Shown piece by piece: positions 52,182 through 59,286 of a stretch of 64,000 nt of DNA. Below the pieces are notes generated by a model. The model saw only the letters and a list, made by a program, of their open reading frames with translations, searched no databases and had not been told where the DNA came from. Source of the DNA: JANWXD01 sp037446115 (GTDB taxonomy: Bacteria > Acidobacteriota > Terriglobia > Bryobacterales > Bryobacteraceae); NCBI GenBank assembly GCA_037446115.1, contig JBBIJF010000019.1, positions 1-64,000 of the forward strand. The letters run 5' to 3'. Both the position numbers and the translations under genes were made by a program. Numbering within the stretch: the stretch's first letter is position 1; every line of letters begins with the position of its first letter.

Positions 52182-53686
52182 CTGGCGCTGCCTTCCCGCC
52201 CGGCCAGTGCGCTGTGGCGCCGACCGAACAGGCCATAGATTATCAGACCGATCGCCAGCCAGACAACAAATCGCACCCAGGTCTCCAGCGGAAGGCTAAG
52301 CATGAGCAGCACGCAGCTCAAAATGGAAGCCAGAGGCAACCAGGGACTCCCCGGTACACGGAAAGCGCGGGGCCGGTCCGGCTGGCGGCGCCGTAGAACG
52401 ATCACGCCCACCGAAACCAGGATGAAGGCAAAGAGGGTTCCGATGTTGGCCAAGTCGGCGAACGTCCCGATATCCCAGATGCCCGCCGGGATCCCCACGA
52501 ACAGGCCGGCCACCCACGTGCTGATGTGCGGCGTGCGGTGTACCGGATGGACTCGCGAGAAGGCCGCAGGCAGCAGCCCGTCACGGGACATCGCAAACCA
52601 GACGCGGGCCTGCCCGTACTGAAACACCAGCAGAGAGGAAACCATGCCGATGAGGGCGCCGATGCTGACCCACCGGCGGACGCCTTCGAGGCCGAGCGCT
52701 TTGAGCGCATTAGCCACCGGCGCCGCGTTGTTCAGGCTTCGCCAGTCCGAGATCCCCGTGAGCACCAGAGCGACGGCGGTGTACAGCACGGTGCAGATCA
52801 CCAGCGTGGCGATGATGCCCACAGGCAGATCCCGCTGGGGCCGGCGGCACTCCTCGGCCGCAGTGGAAACCGAGTCGAAGCCGATGTAGGTGAAGAAGAC
52901 GATGGCCGCGCCGGTGAGAACTCCCGCAAAACCGTTCGGCATGAAGGGCCTCCAGTTCTCGGTCCGGACCGCGTGTGCGGCGCCCACCACAAAGATCAGG
53001 ATCGCCCCAACCTTAATCAGCACCATGACGTTGTTGGTTTCGGCACTCTCCCGGACGCCGCGGACGAGGATGACGGTGAGGATCAGCAGGACGACCAGAG
53101 CCGGCAAATTGAACCAGCTTCCGGTGAACTCGCCGCCGGAAATCATCGGGCCCGCAATCTGTTTCGGCAGGCGGATGCCGAAGGTTCCCTCCAGCAGGTC
53201 GCTGAGATAAGCCGAGAATCCCACCGCTACCGCCATGTTGGAGACGGCATACTCCAGGATCAGATCCCAGCCGATGATCCAGGCCACCAGCTCGCCGAGC
53301 GTCGCGTAGGAGTAGGTGTAGGCGCTGCCCGCTACGGGAATCATGGAGGCCAGCTCGGCGTAGCAGAGGGCGGCGAAGCTGCACGCCAGCGCCGTGAGCA
53401 GGAACGAGAGCGAGACGGCCGGCCCGGCGCCGGGGCGCCCGAAGGTTGAGGTGACGTCGGTGCCGTGGAGGAGCAGTTCCAACACGGGCGCGTGAAGGAT
53501 CGAGCGGTAGCTCAGCGTCTCGCCCGCGGCCGCCGTCCCGGTGAGGATGAAGATGCCGGAGCCGATGACCGCGCCGATTCCCAGAGCGGTCAGACTGACC
53601 GGCCCCAGAGTTCGCCGGAGCCGCTTCTCGGGTGCCTCCGCGGCTGCAATCAGTTCATCAATGCTCTTGGTCCGGAACAGGTTCAT
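52178..53686 (-). CDS. APC family amino-acid permease (cationic amino-acid transporter type)
   Basis: This 502-residue permease has about 12 membrane helices. The N-terminal cytoplasmic helix (SIDELIAAAEAPEKRLRRTL) and GIGAVIGSGIFILTGTAAA are typical of the YfnA/CAT group. Further landmarks are SMIPVAGSAYTYSYATLGE, GWDLILEYAVSNMAVAVGF and TYIGFDSVSTAAEECRRPQ. The substrate is probably one or more amino acids imported by proton symport or exchange. It precedes and overlaps the exported methyltransferase gene. Its 51-bp upstream spacer follows the small basic protein gene on the same strand, and no clear promoter was found there. Confidence 0.92.
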   Translation of the reverse strand: MNLFRTKSIDELIAAAEAPEKRLRRTLGPVSLTALGIGAVIGSGIFILTGTAAAGETLSYRSILHAPVLELLLHGTDVTSTFGRPGAGPAVSLSFLLTALACSFAALCYAELASMIPVAGSAYTYSYATLGELVAWIIGWDLILEYAVSNMAVAVGFSAYLSDLLEGTFGIRLPKQIAGPMISGGEFTGSWFNLPALVVLLILTVILVRGVRESAETNNVMVLIKVGAILIFVVGAAHAVRTENWRPFMPNGFAGVLTGAAIVFFTYIGFDSVSTAAEECRRPQRDLPVGIIATLVICTVLYTAVALVLTGISDWRSLNNAAPVANALKALGLEGVRRWVSIGALIGMVSSLLVFQYGQARVWFAMSRDGLLPAAFSRVHPVHRTPHISTWVAGLFVGIPAGIWDIGTFADLANIGTLFAFILVSVGVIVLRRRQPDRPRAFRVPGSPWLPLASILSCVLLMLSLPLETWVRFVVWLAIGLIIYGLFGRRHSALAGREGSAR

Positions 53687-53737
53687 GAACCGACACCGCG
53701 ATGTTGCAGCCGGCGCCCCAGGGCAGGGAAGCGGCGC

Positions 53738-53896
53738 TTAGCGCTTGCGCTGGCCCTTGGCCATCTTCTTGACCTTTTTCTTGTGGGCGCCCCGCGGCAC
53801 GCCGGCCGGGCGCTTTTGCTTGGGCGGCGCTTTTTTGCGCGCCTCTCGTTTCAAACGCTTGCGCTCGGCCCTGTCTTTGATGTGTTTGGTGTTCAT
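53738..53896 (-). CDS. Very small, highly basic protein coupled to UvrD
   Basis: This 52-residue protein is dominated by Lys and Arg (NTKHIKDRAERKRLKREARK, then KAPPKQKRPAGVP and HKKKVKKMAKGQRKR), with few hydrophobic residues and a calculated charge far above neutral. Such composition suggests binding to nucleic acid or ribosomes. The ATG lies inside the uvrD stop (ATGA overlap) with no independent promoter, so it is translated with the helicase. No family was recognised. Its reality rests on the exact coupling and the biased but sensible composition. Confidence 0.55.
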   Translation of the reverse strand: MNTKHIKDRAERKRLKREARKKAPPKQKRPAGVPRGAHKKKVKKMAKGQRKR

Positions 53897-56184
53897 TCTT
53901 CGATGCTGAGTCCTGCGTGTTTCTGGATGAGCTTTTTCAAACCGTAACTTGGAAAGTGTACCGTAAGCTTGGCCTCGTCGCCGTCCCCCTCTTTGCGGAG
54001 CACCGTGCCGCGGCCGTAACGGGGGTGATGCACGGTTGTGCCCGGTCCCGGGTCGCTCCGGCGGGACCGCGCCGGAGGCTGCGGCGGCCGGGGTGGGGGC
54101 GCCGGCGTGGGAAGGCCCTGCCCGCGTGCCGCGAAAAACCGGCGGATGTGCTCTTCGGAATCGTACGTGGTGGCCGGAAAGGCGCCTCGCCGGGCGGCCT
54201 GGCGCACCTGGTGGCGTTCCACGAAAAGATCCGGGCCGGCGCAGGCGGCCGAGCCGAGATCTTCGGTCAGGTGCGACGGAACCTCGGCGAGAAACCGGGA
54301 GGGTGTGCGCACCTCCGGTTCTCCGGCGGCAAAGCGGCGCCGCTGGCGCGCCCAGGTCAGGATCAGGCGCTTCTGCGCCCGCGTCATGCCCACGTAGCAC
54401 AGCCGGCGCTCCTCTTCGAGCATGGCCGGGTCCTGGAGCGACCGCGCATGGGGGAACAGGCCTTCCTCCATCCCCGCCATGAAGACGACCGGGAACTCCA
54501 GGCCTTTGGCGTTGTGGAGCGTCAACAGCAGGACTTGCGCGCGCTCATCCAGGGTATCGGCCTCTGAGACGAGGGCCGCGTGATCCAAAAACGCCGCAAT
54601 ATCCTCGCCGCGTTCGGCGGCTTCGGCGGCGGCGTTGACGAGCTCCTCCAAATTCTCCAGCCGGCTCTCCGATTCGGGCGTGCCATCGTCGAGCATGCGC
54701 AGATATCCGGTGCGCTCCAGAATCAGGCGCAACACCGCGTCCACGGGTTGCGAGGCTGCGGCCTCTCTGAGCTCTTCTATGAGGCTTCGAAACGCCTGAA
54801 GTGCCGCTTCGGCTCGCGTCCCGAGCACGTGTTGCTCGAGCATCCGCTCGATGGCAGTCCAGGGACTCAGGCCGTGCTCTGCGGCATAACGCTCGATCTG
54901 CTCGACCGTCGTCTTTCCGATGCCACGGGCCGGAGTGTTGATGATCCGGAGAAGGCTGACGGAGTCCTGCGGGGCGACCAAGAGTTTGAGATAGGCCAGC
55001 ACATCCTTGATTTCGGCGCGCTGGTAGAAACTGAACCCTCCCACCACCAGGTATTTGCGACCGTACCGCCGCAGGGCTTCCTCCATCTGCCGGGACTGGG
55101 CGTTGGTCCGGTATAGAACCGCGACGCGCGTGCCCGGATCCTCCCGCAGGATGCGTTCGATGGTGTCGGCGATGAAGAGCGCTTCCTGCTCTCCGTCGGC
55201 CGCCTCGAAAAGTCCGATGGGGCTGCCGGGCGGAGCCTCGGTCCACAGCCACTTGCCGATGCGCTGGGTGTTGTGGGCGACGACCGAACTGGCCGCCTCC
55301 AGGATGTTGCCGCTCGAGCGATAGTTCTGCTCGAGACGAATGATCCGGGCCTCCGGAAAGTCTCGCTCGAAGTCCAGGATGTTGCGGATATCGGCGCCCC
55401 GCCAGCCGTAGATGGACTGGTCCTCGTCGCCCACCGCGCAAACATTCCGGTGCTGTTCTGTCAGCAGGCGCACCAGTTCGTACTGGCTCCGGTTGGTGTC
55501 CTGGTATTCGTCAATCAACAGATAGCGGAAGCGCTCGTTGTAGTGGCGGCGGACGGCCTCATCCAGCCGCAGCAGCCGTACGGTTTCGAGCAGCAGGTCG
55601 TCAAAATCCAGGGCGTTGGCCTGACGCAGGCGGGCTTCGTACTCCTCATAGATCAGCGCCAGGCGCGAGGTGCGGGGATCCGTCGAGGCTTGATACAGAT
55701 CGGCAGGCGTTTGCTGGTGATTCTTGGCGAAGCTGATCCGCGACAGCACGGCCCGGTGCTGCATGAACTTCTCATCCAGTCCGTGGTGGCGGAAGACGGC
55801 CTTGATAAGGGCAAGCTGGTCGTCCTCGTCGTAGATGGTGAAGGCCGGGGTGAAGCCAGGCCGCCAAGCCGCGAGCGGACCGCCGTCCCGCCGCAGAACA
55901 CGGACGCAGAAGGAGTGAAATGTCGAAACCCACGGAAGGTGGCCCAGATGGGCTTGGCCGAGCAGCGCCCCCACGCGCTCGGCCATCTCCTGGGCAGCCT
56001 TGTTCGTGAATGTGACGGCCAGGATCGAGGAGGCCGGAACCTTGCGAGCGCCGATCAGGTAGGCGATCCGATGCGTGATGACACGCGTCTTTCCACTCCC
56101 CGCTCCAGCGAGGATCAACAGCGGTCCGTCGCCATGGCGAACCGCCTCCTGCTGGGATGGGTTGAGACCGGAGAGGAAGTCCAT
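53893..56184 (-). CDS. uvrD: UvrD/PcrA/Rep-type superfamily 1 DNA helicase
   Basis: This 763-residue 3'-5' DNA helicase for repair and replication-fork maintenance begins FLSGLNPSQQEAVRHGDGP, the Q-motif region. Motif I is LAGAGSGKTRVIT, motif II IDEYQDTNRSQYEL, motif III GDEDQSIYGWRGADI and motif IV RLEQNYRSSGNI. Motif V is LTLHNAKGLEFPVVF and motif VI CYVGMTRAQKRLIL. The C-terminus has a beta-rich segment resembling the RNA-polymerase-interacting Tudor domain of PcrA (TTVHHPRYGRGTVL). The ATG at 56184 follows a -10 element by 13 nt without a clear ribosome-binding site. Confidence 0.94.
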   Translation of the reverse strand: MDFLSGLNPSQQEAVRHGDGPLLILAGAGSGKTRVITHRIAYLIGARKVPASSILAVTFTNKAAQEMAERVGALLGQAHLGHLPWVSTFHSFCVRVLRRDGGPLAAWRPGFTPAFTIYDEDDQLALIKAVFRHHGLDEKFMQHRAVLSRISFAKNHQQTPADLYQASTDPRTSRLALIYEEYEARLRQANALDFDDLLLETVRLLRLDEAVRRHYNERFRYLLIDEYQDTNRSQYELVRLLTEQHRNVCAVGDEDQSIYGWRGADIRNILDFERDFPEARIIRLEQNYRSSGNILEAASSVVAHNTQRIGKWLWTEAPPGSPIGLFEAADGEQEALFIADTIERILREDPGTRVAVLYRTNAQSRQMEEALRRYGRKYLVVGGFSFYQRAEIKDVLAYLKLLVAPQDSVSLLRIINTPARGIGKTTVEQIERYAAEHGLSPWTAIERMLEQHVLGTRAEAALQAFRSLIEELREAAASQPVDAVLRLILERTGYLRMLDDGTPESESRLENLEELVNAAAEAAERGEDIAAFLDHAALVSEADTLDERAQVLLLTLHNAKGLEFPVVFMAGMEEGLFPHARSLQDPAMLEEERRLCYVGMTRAQKRLILTWARQRRRFAAGEPEVRTPSRFLAEVPSHLTEDLGSAACAGPDLFVERHQVRQAARRGAFPATTYDSEEHIRRFFAARGQGLPTPAPPPRPPQPPARSRRSDPGPGTTVHHPRYGRGTVLRKEGDGDEAKLTVHFPSYGLKKLIQKHAGLSIEE

Positions 56185-56197
56185 CGGCGCGGTATTG

Positions 56198-56203
56198 ATT
56201 CTA
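56198..56203 (-). promoter_or_regulatory. Probable -10 element for uvrD
   Basis: TAGAAT on the minus strand lies 13 nt before the uvrD ATG, predicting a leader of only about 7 nt. No good -35 hexamer was seen. It also excludes the longer in-frame start further upstream. Confidence 0.4.
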
Positions 56204-56311
56204 ACACGGGCCGGTTCCCACCCCCTGAATACCCACATACGTGGCAAGAGAATACCCATAAATGATCTTCGATTACCACTCTGATGAGTGGTTGCAGTTT
56301 GAAAGATAGTT

Positions 56312-56338
56312 CTAGTACAACTAGGACATGACTAGGAC
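56312..56338. repeat. Phased CTAGT/ACTAG repeat cluster, possible operator
   Basis: CTAGT (56312-56316) and ACTAG (56320-56324) form a 5-bp inverted repeat with a 3-nt loop. ACTAGGAC then recurs at 56320-56327 and 56331-56338, an 11-bp period equal to about one helical turn. The cluster spans the start codon of the small ORF at 56328. Phased repeats like this are typical of cooperative repressor sites. The cognate protein is unknown. Confidence 0.45.
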
Positions 56339-56483
56339 GAAACCCGCCTCCGCCACGGCGAAGGAGGCCGTGGAGGGTCAACTCCGTTACCTTTACCTGC
56401 GCTGGCTGCTGTTGGAGAATCTCATCCGCTCGATCGAGCTTTATGCCGCGGTGGGTGTCCGAAAGCCTCCCCGGTCGGTTTGA
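56328..56483 (+). CDS. Small helical hypothetical protein
   Basis: This 51-residue ORF has a short basic, Ala-rich N-terminus, then a strongly predicted amphipathic helix (EGQLRYLYLRWLLLENLIRS), then IELYAAVGVRKPPR. Third-position base use is GC-rich like the neighbours, which favours real coding. It has no good ribosome-binding site because AGGA is almost touching the ATG, and no family was recognised. It lies between divergent uvrD and the ECF sigma gene on the same strand as the latter. It could be a regulatory or membrane-associated peptide. Confidence 0.42.
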   Translation: MTRTKPASATAKEAVEGQLRYLYLRWLLLENLIRSIELYAAVGVRKPPRSV

Positions 56484-56614
56484 GTCATCGGGCCCTCGGT
56501 CGTACAGCAACCTCTTTGATTTTCCACAGCTTGGCGTGTAACCTAACCTTTGGGCGGCACGCCTTTCCAAGCGAGGCTGCAAGCGGCCTCGGAACTGCCG
56601 GCCATGCAAGCCGC

Positions 56615-57211
56615 ATGCTGGTTGATTTTGAACTTGTTGAACGCGCGCGAGCCGGGGATGACGAGGCCTTCAGTCAGATTGTCGGCGCGTATCGCAAGCG
56701 GGTTCTCGGCACCATCGCTAGGCTGATCGGCAGGCCGGAGGACGTTGAGGACGTTGGCCAGCAGGTGTTTATGCGACTGTATTTGTCGTTGAACCAGTTG
56801 CGGTCGCCGGAGGTGTTTGAGCCGTGGCTATACCGGCTGACGGCCAACGCGGCCTACGATTACCTGCGCCGGCAGCGGAGGCGGGCCGAGTCGCGTCTGG
56901 CCGACCTCTCCGAACAGCAGGTGGTTATGGCAGACGCAGCCGCCGGTTTCCAGCGCCTCGAAGAGGAGCATGAGCGGGCCCGCGTGCGCGAACTGGTTCA
57001 GTCTCTGCTGAGTTCCGTTTCCGAGGAAGACCGCATTCTGCTTCTGCTGAAGGAAGTCGAGGGTCTTTCGCTCAAGGAGCTCGAAAAGATTTATCATGTG
57101 AACGAGAATGCCTTGAAAGTCCGACTGTTCCGGGCGCGCCAGCGCGTGCTGAAGGCCCTGGCCGCAAAGCAGTCTTCGTCTGCCGCCAGTAAGGCAACGG
57201 GTAGGGGGTGA
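56615..57211 (+). CDS. ECF-type RNA polymerase sigma factor
   Basis: This 198-residue extracytoplasmic-function sigma factor starts with region 2 (DDEAFSQIVGAYRKRVLGTI and EDVEDVGQQVFMRLYLSL, then WLYRLTANAAYDYLRRQRRR for -10 binding and melting). A linker follows, then region 4 (SEEDRILLLLKEVEGLSLKE and NENALKVRLFRARQRVLKAL) for -35 binding. The ATG at 56615 fits the family start; a longer frame upstream is unremarkable. Two small genes follow, the first 4 nt away: a single-helix membrane protein and a CpxP-like periplasmic protein. That arrangement suggests envelope stress or metal sensing. Confidence 0.92.
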   Translation: MLVDFELVERARAGDDEAFSQIVGAYRKRVLGTIARLIGRPEDVEDVGQQVFMRLYLSLNQLRSPEVFEPWLYRLTANAAYDYLRRQRRRAESRLADLSEQQVVMADAAAGFQRLEEEHERARVRELVQSLLSSVSEEDRILLLLKEVEGLSLKELEKIYHVNENALKVRLFRARQRVLKALAAKQSSSAASKATGRG

Positions 57212-57215
57212 GACG

Positions 57216-57569
57216 ATGGCCAAGCAGGGAGAGACTTTGAACCCGCAGGAGCTGGAACGCCAGCTTGACCGGCTCTGGGAAGCTTATCGCCGGGCTTGTC
57301 CGGACCCGGAGCCGACAGCGGCGTTCCTGCCGGGAGTGTGGAGGCTGATCGAAAAGCGGCGCGACAGCACGTATTCGTTGTGCCGCTGGGCTCAGGCCTT
57401 GGTGGGCGCGGCGGCGGCGGTCTGCGTGGTGCTCGGCATCTTGCTGAGTGCTGCGGCCCCGGGTCCGGTTTTCAATCGGACGACCTACGTGGAGGCCCTG
57501 GCCGAGGAGAACTCTCCCGAAGTGCAGCTTTACGCCAGTGCGTTTTCCAACGAGAACGGTTCCCGATGA
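57216..57569 (+). CDS. Single-pass membrane protein, candidate anti-sigma factor
   Basis: This 117-residue protein has a cytoplasmic N-terminal half (about residues 1-58, with ELERQLDRLWEAYRRACPDP and FLPGVWRLIEKRRD). One membrane helix follows (about 60-82, ALVGAAAAVCVVLGILLSAA), then a short periplasmic tail. Its position 4 nt after an ECF sigma gene is exactly where anti-sigma factors occur. The short helical cytoplasmic part could clamp the sigma factor in the manner of CnrY. There is no zinc-finger HxxxCxxC motif of the ZAS class. The role is inferred from topology and context. Confidence 0.7.
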   Translation: MAKQGETLNPQELERQLDRLWEAYRRACPDPEPTAAFLPGVWRLIEKRRDSTYSLCRWAQALVGAAAAVCVVLGILLSAAAPGPVFNRTTYVEALAEENSPEVQLYASAFSNENGSR

Positions 57570-57973
57570 GCTCCTCCCGCCTTCGCGTCGTGCTGTATCT
57601 GCTGCTGGTGTTCGCGAGCGGGGTGGTCGTGGGAGCGCTCGGCCACCGCTTTTGGGCGCTGCAGGAGGTGGAGGCGCGCCCGCGCAGCCCGCAGGAATTC
57701 CGGCGCCGCTACGTCGAGGAAATGCGGACGCGCCTGCACCTTTCAGACGAACAGTTGCGGAAGCTCAACGAGATCCTCGACGTCACGGACGCACGTTACC
57801 GGGAAGTCCGCGAACGGATGCGCCCCGAAATGAACGCCATCCAGGAGGACCACGCCAACCGCGTTCGTGCGATCCTCACCGACGAGCAACGGGTCGAGTA
57901 CGAGAAGCTGCGTGCGGAGCGGGAGCGGCGGCGTAAGAAGGAGGGCGGACCTCCCCGCGGTCCGCGCCCGTAA
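57566..57973 (+). CDS. CpxP/CnrX/ZraP-like periplasmic sensor protein
   Basis: This 135-residue protein has an N-terminal membrane anchor or signal (about residues 7-27, VLYLLLVFASGVVVGALG) and a helical-hairpin periplasmic domain. The domain shows two LTxxQ-like elements, LHLSDEQLRKLNEIL and ILTDEQRVEYEKL, the hallmark of CpxP/Spy and related metal sensors. The C-terminus is a basic Arg/Lys/Pro tail. Few His or Cys metal ligands are visible, so a chaperone or stress-sensor role is as likely as metal sensing. It overlaps the membrane protein gene by ATGA, completing a sigma/anti-sigma/sensor triad. Confidence 0.78.
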   Translation: MSSSRLRVVLYLLLVFASGVVVGALGHRFWALQEVEARPRSPQEFRRRYVEEMRTRLHLSDEQLRKLNEILDVTDARYREVRERMRPEMNAIQEDHANRVRAILTDEQRVEYEKLRAERERRRKKEGGPPRGPRP

Positions 57974-57984
57974 CGACTTCTTCC

Positions 57985-58221
57985 TCAGCCCGAGGTCTTC
58001 GGCTGCGGGGCTTTTTCCGCAGCCTTGCGGTATCGGCGCTGGAAGCGGTCTACACGTCCCTCCGTGTCCACGAGCTTCTGGCGTCCTGTAAAGAACGGGT
58101 GGCACTTGGAACAAATCTCCACACGGATGTCACCCTTGTGCGTCGAGCGCGTACGGAAGGTGTTGCCGCAGGCGCAGATCACATTGACTTCCTGGTATGC
58201 GGGGTGGATCCCGGACTTCAT
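57985..58221 (-). CDS. rpmE: 50S ribosomal protein L31
   Basis: This 78-residue ribosomal protein of the zinc-binding L31 type begins KSGIHPAYQEVNVICACGNTF, whose CxC pair works with the later CSKCHPFFTG pair (CxxC) to bind zinc. The GRVDRFQRRY segment is also typical. A Lys/Pro-rich tail ends the protein. L31 bridges the ribosomal subunits. The start at 58221 matches the family; an upstream in-frame extension is meaningless. It is convergent with the CpxP-like gene with an 11-bp gap. Confidence 0.94.
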   Translation of the reverse strand: MKSGIHPAYQEVNVICACGNTFRTRSTHKGDIRVEICSKCHPFFTGRQKLVDTEGRVDRFQRRYRKAAEKAPQPKTSG

Positions 58222-58263
58222 CGCTCTGGTAACCTTTGTGCTTTTCTTCGCGGGGAAACTCTC

Positions 58264-58269
58264 AGTATA
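58264..58269 (-). promoter_or_regulatory. Probable -10 element for rpmE
   Basis: TATACT on the minus strand lies about 43 nt before the L31 ATG and just downstream of a terminator-like hairpin. The best -35 match (TTGCCG, 58291-58296) is 21 bp away, too far for a standard promoter, so only the -10 is called. Confidence 0.45.
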
Positions 58270-58295
58270 GCACCCGGCGCCCGCCGAAAACGGCA

Positions 58296-58329
58296 ATCCC
58301 CGGAGCCCCCTGCCGGGCGCTCCGGGGAT
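58296..58329 (-). terminator. Hairpin terminator ending the short minus-strand transcript
   Basis: A perfect 11-bp stem ATCCCCGGAGC (58296-58306) and GCTCCGGGGAT (58319-58329) encloses a 12-nt loop. On the minus strand it is followed by TGCCGTTTTC, a short U-tract 4 nt after the stem. Its position between the micro-ORF and the rpmE -10 element fits a terminator that separates the two units. Confidence 0.55.
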
Positions 58330-58439
58330 CTGGCGCCAAAGGAGAAAAATCCTGTGGCTCAGCACACCGCGGAAGGCAGCTGGTCCGCAGGAACCGGGCC
58401 CTGCCACTGAACAGGGCCAACCACGTGGGAACAGCCGCT

Positions 58440-58484
58440 TTAAGAGTCAGCCACCTCGCGCGGCTTGCTACTGTCAGATTTCAT
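58440..58484 (-). CDS. 14-residue micro-ORF with an exceptionally strong ribosome-binding site
   Basis: The ATG at 58484 opens MKSDSSKPREVADS and stops at TAA. The peptide is hydrophilic, with no Cys, no hydrophobic stretch and no recognised family. Support comes from what surrounds it: a near-consensus promoter upstream, an extended Shine-Dalgarno sequence and a hairpin downstream. It could be a real small peptide, a leader peptide, or the coding part of a dual-function RNA. Nothing indicates a target. Confidence 0.45.
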   Translation of the reverse strand: MKSDSSKPREVADS

Positions 58485-58486
58485 CT

Positions 58487-58505
58487 GCTGGATCACCTCC
58501 TTTCT
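58487..58505 (-). promoter_or_regulatory. Extended Shine-Dalgarno, complementary to the 16S rRNA 3' end
   Basis: The plus strand reads GCTGGATCACCTCCTTTCT, the conserved 3' end of bacterial 16S rRNA. The minus-strand transcript therefore carries 19 nt able to pair with the ribosomal tail. Its GGAGGT core is 10 nt from the ATG at 58484. Normal sites pair over about 5-7 nt. Confidence 0.7.
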
Positions 58506-58518
58506 CAGTGTTGGCACT

Positions 58519-58548
58519 ACACTACCAGGACCTCGGGCCCGCTGTCAA
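58519..58548 (-). promoter_or_regulatory. Promoter for the micro-ORF transcript
   Basis: On the minus strand, a perfect -35 TTGACA (58543-58548) is followed by an 18-bp spacer and -10 TAGTGT (58519-58524). Transcription would start near 58512, directly upstream of the extended ribosome-binding site. It is divergent from the molybdopterin oxidoreductase gene. Confidence 0.6.
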
Positions 58549-58638
58549 CCGCGACCGGTCCTGAGGAGGCTACAGCCAAGTGCGGCAGGCGACGCCGTGT
58601 TTGTGCGCGCGGTAAACTGAGGAAAACGGAGGTTCGCG

Positions 58639-59286
58639 ATGAGCTGGGCTGGGAAACAGAAGCGAGTGTTCCTTCCGCAGGGACTCGACCCGGATGTGAT
58701 CGTGAGCCCCGACGCTCTGCGACCCAACCGTATCCCTCCCGGCCAGAGTGTGACCGAGAAGTGGCCGGTTCTCGATGCCAGCGGTCCTCCCGTGATCGAT
58801 CTGAACCGCTGGCGGTTGCGAATCGGCGGCCTGGTGGCGCAGCCCCGCGAGTGGACGTGGGAAGAATTTCTCCAACTCCCGCGCGTCAAAGTCTACGCCG
58901 ACTTCCACTGTGTGACACGCTGGTCCCGCCTGGGCAATCTCTGGGAAGGAGTCGCCACCCGCGAGCTGCTCCAGCGCGCCGGCGGAGCGCTTCCTCAAGC
59001 GCGCTTCGTGATGGCGTACGGATATGACTTCGGTTGGACCACGAATCTACCGCTTGAAGACTTTCTGGCCGAAGACGCCCTGGTCGCAATCTTTCACGAC
59101 GGCGAGCCGCTGAGTCTGGAGCACGGCGCTCCGGCCCGCCTCATCGTACCGCGCCTGTACGCCTGGAAGAGCGCCAAGTGGCTGGCGGGCATTGAATTGA
59201 TGGAGCATGACCGGCCCGGCTTCTGGGAGCGAAATGGCTACCACATGCACGGAGACCCCTGGAGGGAGGAACGCTTTGGCTGGTGA
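58639..59286 (+). CDS. Sulfite-oxidase-like molybdopterin-dependent oxidoreductase
   Basis: This 215-residue enzyme of the sulfite oxidase/YedY fold has the molybdenum-ligand Cys in YADFHCVTRWSRLGN, with the surrounding LRIGGLVAQPREWTWEEF lead-in. LIVPRLYAWKSAKWLAGIE closes the cofactor pocket. There is no Tat or Sec signal and no haem domain, so it is probably cytoplasmic with an unknown electron acceptor and substrate. GGAGG lies 8 nt before the ATG at 58639. It needs molybdopterin, for which moaA is present at 47628. The downstream metallo-hydrolase starts inside its 3' end. Confidence 0.9.
   Translation: MSWAGKQKRVFLPQGLDPDVIVSPDALRPNRIPPGQSVTEKWPVLDASGPPVIDLNRWRLRIGGLVAQPREWTWEEFLQLPRVKVYADFHCVTRWSRLGNLWEGVATRELLQRAGGALPQARFVMAYGYDFGWTTNLPLEDFLAEDALVAIFHDGEPLSLEHGAPARLIVPRLYAWKSAKWLAGIELMEHDRPGFWERNGYHMHGDPWREERFGW

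Noticed and set aside
58421..58428. CCACGTGG palindrome downstream of the micro-ORF
   Set aside because: An 8-bp palindrome is expected by chance in a GC-rich 64-kb window and has no promoter context.
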